From Okapia johnstoni (Eukaryota; Chordata; Mammalia; Artiodactyla; Giraffidae), in the NCBI GenBank assembly GCA_024291935.2, contig CM044315.1:51558385-51622384 (forward strand): a stretch of 64,000 nt of DNA, written 5' to 3'. The notes under the pieces are model-generated. The model saw only the letters and a list, made by a program, of their open reading frames with translations, was not told the origin of the DNA and did not search any database. The translations under genes and the position numbers were made by a program. Positions 12,043-23,224 of the stretch are shown in pieces. The stretch's first letter is position 1. Every line of letters starts with the position of its first letter.

Positions 12043-12045
<3 letters not shown>
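11837..12045 (-). mobile_element. Bov-tA SINE, reverse strand
   Basis: The reverse complement shows a full Bov-tA. The BovB-like 3' tail lies at the left ('gtcactaagtcatgtccaac'), the body in the middle, and the tRNA-Glu-derived head at the right ('gttgagccacctgggaagct'). It forms the left arm of an inverted SINE pair around the GT microsatellite. Confidence 0.92.

Positions 12046-12109
<64 letters not shown>
12046..12109. repeat. (GT)32 microsatellite
   Basis: An uninterrupted GT dinucleotide run of 64 bp. Long pure dinucleotide runs are usually length-polymorphic. Both flanks are SINEs in opposite orientation. Confidence 0.97.
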
Positions 12110-12110
<1 letters not shown>

Positions 12111-12230
12111 GGAGAAGGAAATGGCAACCCACTCTAGTATTCTTGCCTGGAAAATCCCCTGGACAAAGGAGCCTGGTGGGCTATAGTCCATGGGGTCACA
12201 AAGAGTCAGACACAACTGAGTGACTAACAC
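12111..12230 (+). mobile_element. Bov-A SINE
   Basis: Bov-A body: 'ggcaacccactctagtattc', 'ggacaaaggagcctggtggg', 'gtcagacacaactgagtgac'. It is the right arm of the inverted pair with 11837-12045. Confidence 0.92.
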
Positions 12231-12524
12231 ACATATGTATATATTTAAAATAATTGTTGAATGGGCATTAGTGCAATCATAGTGTATTAATTCCTCATCT
12301 AATGATTTTATTTTTAATTTAAAAATATCTTAGTTTCCTCTTCTCTTTCTCTTAGGGTATTTTTTGTTCTGTTCATTGTAATTATGCTTCTCTTAGGTTA
12401 GTATTTATTTAAATGAGTTTTAAATGTCTTATTCTGAGTCTTTTCATTGCATCTCTAAATTAGTCTAATTCTAGTTTATGTGGCCTTGCATGTTTTTATA
12501 ATATTTGAAAATTTTTAATTTCTT

Positions 12525-13210
12525 TTTTTAAATAGTATTTTATTTTAGAGCAACTTTCAGTTACACAGGAAAATTAAGTAGAAGGTACAGAGATTTCCCG
12601 GAGAAGGTAATGGCACCCCACTCCAGTACTCTTGCCTGGAAAATCCCATGGACGGAGGAGCCTGGTAGGCTACAGTCCATGGGGTCGCTAAGAGTCGGAC
12701 ACGACTGAGCGACTTCATTTTCACTTTTCCCTTTCATGCACTGGAGAAGGAAATGGCAACCCACTCCAGTATTCTTGCCTGGAGAATCCAAATGATGGCG
12801 GAGCCTGGTGGGCTGCCGTCTGTGGGGTCACACAGAGTTGGACACGACTAAAGCGACTTAGCAGCAGCAGTAGCACAGAGATTTCCATTATACTCCCAGC
12901 CCCTATTCATATATAGTCTCCTCCATTGTAACCATTCCCCATCAGAGAGGTACATTTTTTTTTAAATTGATGAACTTATATTGAAATACCATAATCACCC
13001 AAAGTCTACAGTTTACATTACAGAAAACTCTTTGTATCGAACATTATGTGAGTTTGGACCAATGTACAATGACATATATCCATCATTATGGAATCGCATA
13101 ATTTAATTTTACTGCTCCATAAAATCCTCAGTCTTCTCCCTAGTCACCCCTGCCTGCCTCTCTGACCCTGGTAACCATTCATCTTTTTACTGTCTCCATA
13201 GTTTTGCCTC
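12525..13210 (-). mobile_element. L1M-type 3'-UTR, split by a SINE
   Basis: The reverse strand carries an old L1 3'-UTR: 'tattttagagcaactttcag', 'aagtctacagtttacatta', 'atatccatcattatgg', 'ttttactgtctccatagttt'. A Bov-A2 at 12599-12874 interrupts it, and a BovB piece replaces its right end near 13211. The order of events is L1 first, then the SINE. Confidence 0.78.
12599..12874 (+). mobile_element. Bov-A2 SINE (two Bov-A units)
   Basis: Two Bov-A units lie head to tail, joined by a 'cattttcacttttccctttc' linker. The second ends in 'gcgacttagcagcagcag'. A perfect 12-bp target duplication, acagagatttcc, flanks it at 12587-12598 and 12875-12886. This is the standard dimeric Bov-A2 layout. Confidence 0.96.
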
Positions 13211-13831
13211 TTCAGATAACCATTTTGTCTTGTTGCATTTCCTTTTCTAGGGGATGGTTTTCACCACCACCTCCTGAACAATGTTATGAACCTCCATCCA
13301 TAGTTCTTCAGACACTTTATCAGATCTAATCCCTTGAATCTATTTGTAACTTCCACTGATAATCATGAGGTATTTGATTTAGGCCATACCAGAATTGCCT
13401 AGTGGTTTTCCCTACTTTCTTCAATTTAAAAATAGCTAAGAAGAGAAGTGTAAAACAGAGGAGAAAAGGAAAGATAAACACATCCGAATGGAGAGTTCCA
13501 AAGAATAGCAAGGAGAACTAAGAAAGCCTTCCTAAGTGAACAATGCAAAGAAATAGAGGACAACAATAGATTGGGAAAGACTAGAGGTCTCTTTAAGAAA
13601 ATTAGAGATACCAAGGGAACAGTTCATGCAAAGTGGGCACAATAAAGGACAGAAATGGTAAGGACCTAACAGAAATAGAAGATATTAAGGAGAGGTGGCA
13701 AGAATACATAGAACTGTACAAAAAACATCTTAATGACCCAGAAAACCATGATGGTGTGATCACTCACCTAGAGCCAGACATCCTGAAGTGTGAAGTCAAA
13801 TGGGCCTTAGGAAACATCACTATCAAGTGTT
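13211..13831. mobile_element. BovB internal piece with 5' inversion
   Basis: 13211-13430 is BovB read on the - strand. It covers the link after the endonuclease domain, and its reverse translation contains KKVGKTTRQFWYGLNQIPHD. 13431-13831 is BovB on the + strand and takes up almost exactly where the inverted part ends (KWLSEE, then the A-Q-I-A region), running to 'PDILKCEVKWALGNIT'. This is the geometry expected from twin-primed reverse transcription. The element's 3' end is missing, so a later deletion is likely. Confidence 0.85.
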
Positions 13832-14179
13832 GAAGTATATAACTATGATTGCATGAAATCAGGACCCAAGTTTCTTTTAGCTTCTAGTATATATTCCTAT
13901 TTGTGTATTCTACCTTGAGTTCACTTGTGCTCTGAAATGGCTGCCAAAGTACCAATTGTTATATCTGGCTGCATTGTGGAAGGATCATGCAGTACTGAAT
14001 GGTAGAACAGTCACATCACCCCACTAAAGCAGCAACTTTAATCAGCCTAATTGGGAATAAAGCATTTCCTCTTATATTCCTTGGCCAGTATATGGCCACA
14101 GTTTATAATGTGGGCACACTGGACAAAAAGGATTGCTATGAAATAGGATGTTTTATCTGACCACTTTGCCATCTGTATA
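13832..14179. other. Intronic sequence, nothing recognised
   Basis: A 350-bp spacer between two BovB pieces with no named repeat or gene. Confidence 0.4.
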
Positions 14180-14193
14180 AAATTTGCCTTCTT

Positions 14194-15448
14194 TCAGTTC
14201 AGTCCAGTTCAGTCGCTCAGTCGTGTCTGACTCTTTGCAACCCCATAGACTGTAGCACACCAGGCCTCCCTGTCCATCACCAACTCCCAGAGTTTACTCA
14301 AGCTCATGTCCATTGAGTCAGTGATGCCATCCAACCATCTCATCTTCTGTTGTCCCTTCTCCTCCCACCTCCAACCTTTCCCAGGATCAGGGTCTTTTCA
14401 AATGAGTCAGTTCTTCGCATCAGGTGGCCAAAGTATTGGAGTTTCTGCTTCAGCATCAGTCCTTCCAATGAACACCCAGGACTGGTCTCCTTAAGGATGG
14501 ACTGGTTGGATCTCCTTGCAATCCAAGGGACTCTCAAGAGTCTTCTCTAGTACCACAATTCAAAAGCATCAGTTCTTTGGTGCTCAGCTTTCTTTATAGT
14601 CCAACTCTCACATCCTTACATGACTACTGGAAAAACCATAGGTTTGACTAGATGGACCTTAGTTGGCAAATTAACATCTCTGCTTTTCAATATGCTGTCT
14701 AGATTGGTCATAACTTTTCTTCCAAGGAGTAAGCGTCTTTTAATTTCATGGCTGCAGTCACCATCTGCAGTGATTTGGGAGCCCCCCAAAATAAAGTCTG
14801 TCACTGTTTCCACTGTTTTCCCATCTATTTGCCCTGAAGTGATGGGACCAGATGCCATGATCTTAGTTTTCTGAATGTTGAGTTTTAAGCCAACGTTTTA
14901 CTCTCTGCTTTCACTTTCATCAAGAGGCTCTTTAGTTCTTCATTTCCTGCCATAAGGGTGGTGTCATCCGCATATCTAAGGTTATTGATATTTCTCCCAG
15001 CAATCTTGATTCCAGCTTATGTTTCATCCAGCCCAGCATTTCTCATGTTGTACTCTGCATAGAAGTTAAATAAGCAGGGTGACAATATACAGCCTTGACG
15101 TACTCCTTTTCCTATTTGGAACCAGTCTATTGTTCCATGTCCAGTTCTAGCTGTTGCTTCCTGACCTGCATACAGATTTCTCAAGAGGCAGGTCAGGCAG
15201 TCTGCTATTCCCATCTCTTTCAGAATTTTCCAGGTTGTTGTGATCCACACAGTCAAACGCTTTGGCATAGTCAGTAAAGCAGAAGTAGATGTTCTGGAAC
15301 TCTCTTACTTTTTCTCTGATCCAGAAGATGTTGGCAATTTAATCTCTGGTTCCTCTGCCTTTTCTAAATCCAGCTTGAACATCTGGCATTTCATGGTTCC
15401 CGTACTGTTGAAGCCTGGCTTGCAGAATTTTGAGTTTCTTTGACAAAG
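14194..15448 (-). mobile_element. BovB LINE, 5'-truncated, with target duplication
   Basis: This runs from the BovB 3' end at 14194 ('cagttcagtccagttcagtc') back to the RT region around 'LKILQARLQQY' at 15425. The YADD-box region is present near 14970 but is damaged. The flanks aaatttgccttctt (14180-14193) and aaatttggcttctt (15449-15462) are a 14-bp target duplication with one mismatch, fixing both element ends. Several stops and frameshifts kill the protein. Confidence 0.95.
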
Positions 15449-15462
15449 AAATTTGGCTTCTT

Positions 15463-16600
15463 CGACAAAGGCTAAAAGGAAATATTTGAATTGGAAGGTA
15501 TTTACCAGTTTCTGTCAGAGTGAATTTGAAAGCAAAAGGTGTAATTATTACCTAGCAGCTCTAAATGCATATATAAAAAAGGAAAAAGTATCGGCATTTC
15601 AAGGATCTGGGACGTTCGATTGACTCAGTGGTAAAGAATCTGCTTGCCAATGCAGAAGACACAGGAGACTCTGGTTCGATCCCTGGATCATGAAGTTCTG
15701 GTAATGGAAATGGCAGCCCACTCCAATATGGTTGCCTGGGAAATCCCATGGACAGAGGAGCCTGGAGGGCTATAGTCAATGGGGTTGCAAGTAACTAAAG
15801 CATTTGTCTCATGAAGATAGAAAAGTAGCAAAATTTATATCCAAAGAGAGTAAAAGGGAAGGAATAATAAAAATAGTATCAAAAAACTGATGAAATATAA
15901 AACAAGGACACAAAGAATATGAGAAAATGTGCATCAAAATCAATAAAACCAAGAATTGGTTATTTTCAGAGTAATACATTGATAAAGCTCCAGCATGACT
16001 GCTCTAACAAAGAGACAGAAGGAAAATTTCAATTTACCATGATAAGGAATGAAAAAACAACATCGCTGCAGGTCCACAGAAATTAAAGGGAATACAGTGA
16101 ATAAGTTTATGCCAAATAATTTGATAATCTATGTGAAATGGACAAATTCTTTGAAGAAACACAATTTTCAGTGTGACAGAAGAAATCACAATGCTGAATA
16201 GTCATTCATACATTAAAAGAATTGAATCCATTATTAAAATCCTTCCCACAAAGATACTTCAGATCTAGGTTACTGGTGAATTATCCTGGACATTTAAGGA
16301 ATGTATAACACCATTTTAAACCAAAATTTCCAAAGAGTGGAAGAGAATACTTTTCATGTTTTGAGAGATCAGCTTAACTTTAAAAGCAAAACCTTACAAG
16401 AACATTATAAGAAAGGAAACTTCAGGCTGTCTTATGTATGCACATGTAAAAATTGTAAGTAAAATATTAGAAAATTAGATATAGAGGTATGCAAAGTGGT
16501 TAACATCCTATAGCCAAGATAGGTTTATTCCAAGAATAAAAAGTTAGTTTAACACTAGGAAACCAACCACATTAATAGAATATGAGTGAGGGAAAAACAC
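15463..16600 (+). mobile_element. L1 LINE fragment (ORF2), old
   Basis: Sense-strand L1 ORF2 order: 'aaatgcatatataaaaaagga', 'atcaataaaaccaagaattgg', 'gaaacaaattctttgaagaaac'-like phrases, 'gaattgaatccattattaaa', 'aggtttattccaagaat', 'ccaaccacattaatagaat'. A Bov-tA at 15606-15796 interrupts it. No frame survives. Confidence 0.65.
15606..15796 (+). mobile_element. Bov-tA SINE
   Basis: tRNA-Glu-like head 'gactcagtggtaaagaatct' and 'ctggttcgatccctgg' (B box), then body 'ggcagcccactccaatatgg' and 'gacagaggagcctggagggc'. It is inserted in the old L1. Confidence 0.87.
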
Positions 16601-16707
16601 CTCAGTGTTTCTCACTTTGTTATCACATTAACTAAAATTTGTGCATACTTTGAATGTATTCTCATTTTTCAAGCTTCTAAAGTAACTGAGATTTGATCTC
16701 GTCTAAT

Positions 16708-17215
16708 TTGTGATAGGCAGAATTCCAAGATGGGCCATGTGATCTTTGTTCCCTGGTGTTACTCCCATGATCATGTTATATTTCATGGCAGATGGTATTT
16801 TGCAGATGTCATTAAGGTTCTTGACTAATGTTGACCTTAAGATAGATTTTCTGAGTTGGTTTAACCTAATCAAATGACCTCTTTAAAAAGAGTGTTTTCT
16901 GAGTGATAGCAGAACAGGATATCAGAGAAAGTTGAAACACAAGTAGGATTTGATGTACTGTTGCTATGTTAAAGGTAGAGTGGACCACATTCAAATGACC
17001 TGAGAGCAACTTTATGAGCTAGGAGTAACCCTCCACCAACAACCAGCAAGAAAATGGGACATTAGTCCTACCCAAGAAGCTGGATTCTACCAACTACTTG
17101 AATGAGCTTCGAAGCAGATGTTTCCCCCTAAGCTTCCAGATAAGAAAGAACGCAAACTACTCACAGTTTGTGCAATTTGTTAGTCAGTAATAGAAAAAAT
17201 AATATGCAGTAGAAC
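16708..17215 (+). mobile_element. Possible MaLR-type (MLT1-like) solo LTR, old
   Basis: The stretch runs from 'tgtgataggcagaattcc' through 'cattaaggttcttgactaatg', 'gagttggtttaacctaatc' and 'ggattctaccaactacttg' to 'gcaatttgttagtcagtaatag'. That order resembles decayed MaLR LTRs. No internal coding region is present and no target duplication was seen. The family name is tentative. Confidence 0.38.
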
Positions 17216-17269
17216 TGTGCAAAATGACAGTATAGTTTTGGTATGCACAGGGATTCATTAATGTAGTTC

Positions 17270-17760
17270 TGTGTAAAGAGAGGATTGCCTGAATACAATC
17301 ATCTTAATGTCTACACAAAAAATATAAAATTCAGCACTTATTTAAGGTTAAAAAATGAAGAACACTTTTAGCAATCTAGAATTAAAAGGAAACTTTCTTA
17401 ATCTAATAATATATATATATATATATATATATTTTAACACATTTATTAATATGTAGTGACATCTTGGAATTATTCCCCTGAGATTAGGGAAAACCAACAA
17501 GGGCATCAGCTGTTAGCACTTTTGTTTAGTATTGCTCTGGTGAACATAAATCAGTGGAACAAAGTAAGGAAAATAAAAAGATAAAAGATTAGATAGGAAG
17601 AAATAAAATTATAATTTCTTATAGCTGTTATGATTTTGAATGTAAAAGCTAATAAAAATATAAAAATCAGTATTATTTAGATACATAGGACCAATCACCA
17701 ACTTGAAAATGAAATTAAAATCTACCATTTATAATAGGATAAAAACCTCACTACTTGTTG
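17270..17760 (+). mobile_element. L1 LINE fragment (ORF2), old
   Basis: Sense L1 ORF2 phrases such as 'tagcaatctagaattaaaagg', 'aaactttcttaatc', then 'atcagctgttagcacttttg' and 'acttgaaaatgaaattaaaa'. A (TA)n run interrupts it. Confidence 0.5.
17406..17431. repeat. (TA)n run
   Basis: About thirteen TA units inside an L1 relic. Confidence 0.9.
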
Positions 17761-18059
17761 GATTGATCTTCAAGAGGCAGACACATAAACAATATTAGGT
17801 GTACAAGAAATTTATTGGGATTAATACCTTTGACAAAAGAGGAGGAAGTGGGAATAGGCAGGGAAACATATTCATGCTTTTATGCTAATCTGTGAAGGAA
17901 GAGAGACAATGAATTGGGCAGAAAGAAATTCACCAACACAACTCTGAAAAAAATCTAGGCCAGACCAGTGGGGATCCCTGAGCAAAGCTTGATCATTGGA
18001 GGAATCCTGCATCAGGCAGAAATGGGCCAGTTCTATTACAGTTCCTCTAGTATGTTCTC

Positions 18060-18529
18060 TCTATCTGTTAGTGTGTTTCTTTTTTGTTATGTTCATTAGT
18101 TTATTTTTTAGATAACCAATGTGATACAGTGGCGAAATTTTATTCTTTCCTATGTTTTTTATGGTAGTTCTATTTTTAGGTTTGTTTTTTTTTTGAGTAA
18201 TATCCATACAGTTTTCCACAGTAGATGCACTAATATAAATTCCCAACAACAGTGTACAAGGATTCTTTTTTTCTTTCCATCCTCACCAGTATTTGTTATC
18301 ACTGATCTTTTTGGTGCTAGCCATTCTATGTGTGAAATGATATCTCATTTGGTTTTGGTTTGCACTTCTCTGTGATTAATGGTGTTATGCATCTTTTCAT
18401 GTGCCAGTTGGCCATCTGTAGGGCCATCTATATGTCTTCTCTGGAAAATATCTATTCAGCCCTTCTGTCCATTCTTAATTGGGTTGTTTGATTCTTGATG
18501 TTAAGTTGTAGGAGCTGTTTATATATTTT
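18060..18529 (-). mobile_element. L1 3'-UTR region, reverse strand
   Basis: Antisense L1 3' phrases: 'gtagatgcactaatataaatt', 'caacaacagtgtacaagg', 'gatatctcatttggttttgg', 'catcttttcatgtgcc', 'cttaattgggttgtttg'. It was later hit by the short L1-BT insert at 18543-18667. Confidence 0.72.
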
Positions 18530-18542
18530 GGACTAACCTCTT

Positions 18543-18667
18543 TTTTTTTTTTTTAAAGGTTTCATTTTTTTATTTTTACTTTTAATAAATTTATTTATTT
18601 TAGTTGGGGGCTAATTACTTTACAATATTGTAGTAGTTTTTGCCACACATCAACATGAATCAGCCAT
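18543..18667 (-). mobile_element. L1-BT 3' end, young nested insertion
   Basis: Only the last ~125 bp of an L1-BT-type element, with its A tail (a T run) on the left and the diagnostic 'ggggctaattactttacaat' and 'catcaacatgaatcagcc' phrases. A perfect 13-bp duplication, ggactaacctctt, at 18530-18542 and 18668-18680 proves insertion into older L1 sequence. Confidence 0.9.
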
Positions 18668-19041
18668 GGACTAACCTCTTAACAGGGAAGTTTACAGCAA
18701 TACAAGCTTACCTCAGGTAATAAGAAAAATCTGATCTTATAGAGATCTTACCTCATCTCAGGTAATAATAACAACCTGATCTTACACCTAAAGAAAATGG
18801 GAAAAGTAGAACAATGAAACCTTCAGTTAGTAGAAGGAAAGAAAGCATAAAGATTAGAGCAGAAATAAATAAAATAGTGACAAAAACAATTAAAAATTCA
18901 AAGAAACTAAGAGCTGCTTCTTGGAAAAGATAATAAAATTGGTCAACTTTTAGCCAGACTCATCAAGAAAAAGAGAGAGGGCCAAAATCGATAAAATCAG
19001 AAATTAAAAGAAGTTAAAACCAACACTAAGTGTATTTGTCC

Positions 19042-19252
19042 ACTCAGTGGCTCAGTCGTGTCCAACTCTTGCGACTCTATGAACTGTAGCCTACCAGGCT
19101 CCTCTGTCCATGGGATTCCCCAAGCAAGAATACTGGAGTGGGTTGCCATTTCCTACTCTGGGGATCTTCCCAACCCAGGGATCAAGCCCAAGTCTCTAGC
19201 ATGATCTGCATTGGCAGATGGTTTCTTTTCCACTGAACTACCTGGGAAGCTG
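19042..19252 (-). mobile_element. Bov-tA SINE, reverse strand
   Basis: Reverse complement of a full Bov-tA: tail at the left ('cagtggctcagtcgtgtcc'), body ('gggttgccatttcctactc'), tRNA-like head at the right ('ctgaactacctgggaagc'). It is inserted in L1. Confidence 0.92.
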
Positions 19253-20553
19253 AAAATTCAGAAATACAAAGAATCATAGGAGAATACTACAAGCAACTAT
19301 ATGCCAACAAAATGGATGACCTAGAAGAAATGTACAAATTCTTAGAAAGGTACAACCTCCCAAGACTGAATGAGAAATAAATAGAAAATATGAACAGACC
19401 ACTTACAAGTGAGAAAGAAATGAATCAATTGTTTTAGTGGGAAAATAAACTCTGGTCATTAGAAGTAGAACTAGCAGGCAGAAAATCAGATAGAACATAG
19501 TTGACCTCAACATCATCAACCAACAGAATAAAAAGGACACTTATGCAACACAGCAACAGAATACAGATTCATCTCAAGCTTACATGGAATATTCACCCAA
19601 ATAGACCACATTCTGGGTCATGAAACGCAACTTTAAAAGGATAGAAAACACGGTGTATGTTCTCAGAGACAGTGGAATGAAGCAAGACATCAGAAACAGA
19701 AATTTAGCTGGAAAATTCCAATTTGCTTGGAGACGAAAAACTTCTAGCACTTCCAAATAAAACATGGGTTAAAGAAGAACTCTCAAGAGAAATTTTAAAA
19801 CATTTTGGGCTAAATGAAAATTAAATCAAGACTGATCAAAATTTGTGGGATGCAGAGAAAGTAGTGCTTAGAGGAACATTTATAGGACTAAATGCATGTA
19901 TTAGAAAGGAAGAAATGTCTAAAAACAGTCATGTAGGCTTCAACTTTAGGCAATTAGGAAAGGAGAACAAATTAAGGTACACAGAAACATAATAATTAGA
20001 GCAGAAATCAATGAAATTGAAGAATAGCATACTCTTGCCATATGATCCTTGCCATATGCTTCTTGGTATTTCCCCAAAGCAGTTGTAAATGTATGCCTAC
20101 ACAAAAACCTATCCATGATTGTTTATAGCAATTTTATTTGTAATGGCAAAACTTTGGAAGCTACCAAAACATCTGTTAGTAGGTGATTGGGCGAATAAAT
20201 AATATGATGGATTCAGATGATAGAATCATTTTAGTGATAAAAAATGAGCTATGAAACCAAGAATGGGATGGAGGAAATTTAAATGTATATTACCAACTGA
20301 AAGAATTGAAAAGGCTACATACTTTGTGATTCAAACTATCTGACATTTTGGAAAATGCAGGACTCTTATGATAATACAAAAATCAATGATTGCCATAGGC
20401 AGAGAACAGAGGGTTTTTAGGGCAGTGAAATACTGAATATCATATATAATGATAATTACTTGTCATTGTACATCTGTGCAAATCCACACAATGTACACCA
20501 CTGACATTCAACACTGATATAAACTATGGTCTTTGAGTGGTAGTAATGTATCA

Positions 20554-21463
20554 ATGCTGTATATTGTCACCCTGCTAATTTAACTTATATGCAGAGTACA
20601 TCATGAGAAACGCTGGGTTGGATGAAGCACAAGCTGGAATCAAGATTGCCAGGAGAAATATCAATAACCTCAGATATGCAGACGACACCACCCTTATGGC
20701 AGAAAGTGAAGAGGAACTAAAGAGCCTCTTGATGAAAGTGAAAGAGGAGGGTGAAAAAGTTGGCTTAAAGCTCAACATTCAGAAAACTAAGATCATGGCA
20801 TCTGGGCCCATCACTTCATGGGAAATAGATGGAGAAACAGTGGAAACAGTGTCAGACTTTTTTTGGGGCTCCAAAATCACTGCAGATGGTGATTGCAGCC
20901 ATGAAATTAAAAGACACATACTCCTTGGAAGGAAAGGTATGACCAACCTAGATAACATATTAAAAAGCAGAGACATTACTTTGCCAACAAAGGTCCATCT
21001 AGTCAAGGCTATGGTTTTTCCAGTGGTCATGTATGGATGTGAGAGTTGGATGGTGAAGAAAGCTGAGTGCTGAAGAATTGATGCTTTTGAATTGTGGTGT
21101 TGGAGAAGACTCTTGAGAGTCCCTTGGACTGTAAGGAGATCCAACCAGTCCATCCTAAAGGAGATCAGTCCTGGGTGTTCATTGGAAGGACTTATGTTGA
21201 AGCTGAAACTCCAGTACTTTGGCTGCCTCATGCGAAGAGTTGACTCATTGGAAAAGACCCTAATGCTGGGAGGGATTGGGGCCAGGAGGAGAAGGGGACG
21301 ACAGATGATGAGATGGTTGGATGGCATCACTGACTCAATGGACATGGGTTTGGGTAGACTCCGGGAGTTGGTGATGGACAGGGAAGCCTGGCGTGCTCTG
21401 ATTCATGGGGTCGCAAAGAGTCGGACACGACTGAGCGACTGAACTGAACTGAACTGAACTGAG
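20554..21463 (+). mobile_element. BovB LINE, youngest-looking copy in the window
   Basis: BovB from just before the RT active site to the 3' end. The first open segment, 20603-21073, reads 156 codons and holds NNLRYADDTTLMAE, where YADD is the RT catalytic box. A stop at 21071 follows, and then a second open segment runs 116 codons to the end (21092-21442). The 3' end shows the '(actga)n' repeats typical of BovB. A 7-bp tgtatca flanks it at 20547-20553 and 21464-21470, and the L1 it entered continues on both sides. It is 5'-truncated, so it lacks the endonuclease domain and cannot move on its own. Confidence 0.96.
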
Positions 21464-21650
21464 TGTATCACTGTATATTCATCAATTGTAATGTACCATT
21501 CTAGTTAGGGATGTTAATCACGAGGGAGGCTATGCATGTGTGGGAGCAAAGGATATATAAGAATTCTCTCTACCTTCCTCTCAGTTTTGCTATGAACCTA
21601 CTACTGGTCTAAAATGTAAAATCCATTAAAAATTTTTAAAATTAACACAA

Positions 21651-22789
21651 AAATTAGCACACCGTGGGTGTCACCAAAGATTTGTTTTAAGGGATTATGT
21701 GAATAGCAGCCAAACCTTACGCAGTACTCCCCTCTACTCTGTTTTTTCCTTCTCTTGCTTCCTTTCTTGGCAAGTTGAAGTTAACTTCTACCTTTTTAAT
21801 AGCAATCACAATTCCATACTGGTTAAGCTTTCACATGTATATTTTTATACTTTAATCAAAGTTGCTGATTATATGAAATCTGCAGTAGCAAATAATATGC
21901 AGGGTATTGTGTCTTGTTGAGTTTTTTGTTGTTTAATTAAAATGTTAAAAATCAAATATGAGTGAATATAAATTTTAAATAAAGGATAGTTTTTAATTTT
22001 TGACCACTTTTTTCTATAATTATGCTAGATGTATAGTCTATCAAATAGGTTATAGGTTATTTTTGTGCTGATTGTTGTGAAGACATTCCTGGCCTGTAAG
22101 ATAATTGTGAAGAACTTCCTGCCCATAAGAGCTGAAAACCAAAGAAATTATAGATGAAAGAAAGTCATAAATTTATAGCATTTTAGAAATACTTGAGATT
22201 TTTTTTTAACAATAACTGGATAACAATAAACTTAATTTAGTACTTGAAACTTAGGTAAATAAGGATCCAGGGTAAAATCTGGAAAACAAGACTAAAATTT
22301 TCCTGTTGTAATTGTTTATGGTTTGAGTTTCGGTACGAAAATGAACCTAAATGTCCCCCCTTCAGCCTTCACTTCTGCTGAAGAGAGGAAACAATGAAAT
22401 AGGATGAGAGAATTTTTTTTATTCACAATGAAGAAAAATAAAGACTAAGAAAGGCTTCCCGATGTGCCTCTTAGAAATTGACTAGAATAACCAAAGTAAA
22501 AGCAAAAATTATGAGTGGTGAGTGAAGATCGATAGAATTCCTTAGTGCTCAAAATAAGGAAGAGTGCCAAACAACCAAAAATCCTGAGGAATTTTTGCCA
22601 TTTCTAATATATTTTGAGTTAGATATATATATTCTTCCTGGATGCCTGTGGAATTCTTTATTTTTGTAATTACTGGTAAGCTACCCACCAGAGTGCCAGA
22701 AAGCTGTTCTGCAAAGTTACCTACTGGTATACTAGTGAATCTCTTTGGGGGTGAGAAGTGATCTGACCTAGCAATTGAGAGACTTGGTA
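21651..22789. other. Intronic sequence, nothing recognised
   Basis: About 1.1 kb without a named repeat, RNA gene or plausible exon. Short open frames here lack splice-site support. Confidence 0.45.
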
Positions 22790-22960
22790 TGCCCATTCTG
22801 TAGCTCTTGGCCCTTGAGTGAGTTAAGTTTCCTCTGAGGCTCAATATATAGGGACAGTAATGTTTGTGAGGACAGACTGAGATAATACCTGTTAGGTGCT
22901 CAGAATTGATTGGCACATAGGCAGTGCTTTCCGGATGTTAGTTATTAGAAGTATTATGAT
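22790..22960 (+). mobile_element. MIR SINE, old
   Basis: Sense MIR: 'gagtgagttaagtttcctctgaggctc', then 'gagataatacctgttaggtgctcagaa', 'ttggcacataggcagtgc' and 'atgttagttatta'. Confidence 0.65.
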
Positions 22961-23224
22961 TCCATAGTTTGTTACTATTTTGTATCTAAATCACTATCTT
23001 TCTGATAATGGAATAGGTAAGGGAGTTGGATCCTCTAATTTTAAAAAATAATCTTTCCTATTATTTCTAAGGTAATCTTGCTAAAGCAAATGACTTCACC
23101 CTAGAAACCTCTGTATTACAAAGGATTTTCCATTCCTTTTATTAAGAAAAGAAGAAACTGTTACTGTCTGGCATGCTAGCAAAACTCCCCCTGGAATCAT
23201 AAAAAATATATTGAAAAATGTCCC

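Larger units (their letters stand above)
18681..21650 (+). mobile_element. L1 LINE, ORF2 to 3' end, split by two insertions
   Basis: A long sense-strand L1 in three blocks: 18681-19041, 19253-20546 and 21464-21650. They cover the ORF2 region ('gccagactcatcaagaaaaag', 'caactatatgccaacaaaatgg', 'acattctgggtcatgaaacg') and the 3' end ('aaaacctatccatgattg', 'gttaatcacgagggaggcta'). A Bov-tA and a BovB interrupt it. Every reading frame is broken. Confidence 0.8.

Noticed and set aside
12046..12109. Regular short repeats that might suggest an array such as CRISPR
   Set aside because: Pure dinucleotide microsatellite without spacers, in a vertebrate nuclear context. The same applies to the CA and GT runs at 35006, 57281 and 60839.
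16708..17215. Possible endogenous retrovirus
   Set aside because: At most a lone MaLR-type LTR. No gag, pol or env segment was seen anywhere in the window.
20779..21345. 188-codon open frame on the - strand
   Set aside because: Antisense shadow of the BovB at 20554-21463. Similar antisense frames recur over other BovB copies, for example 4043-4600 and 52875-53228.
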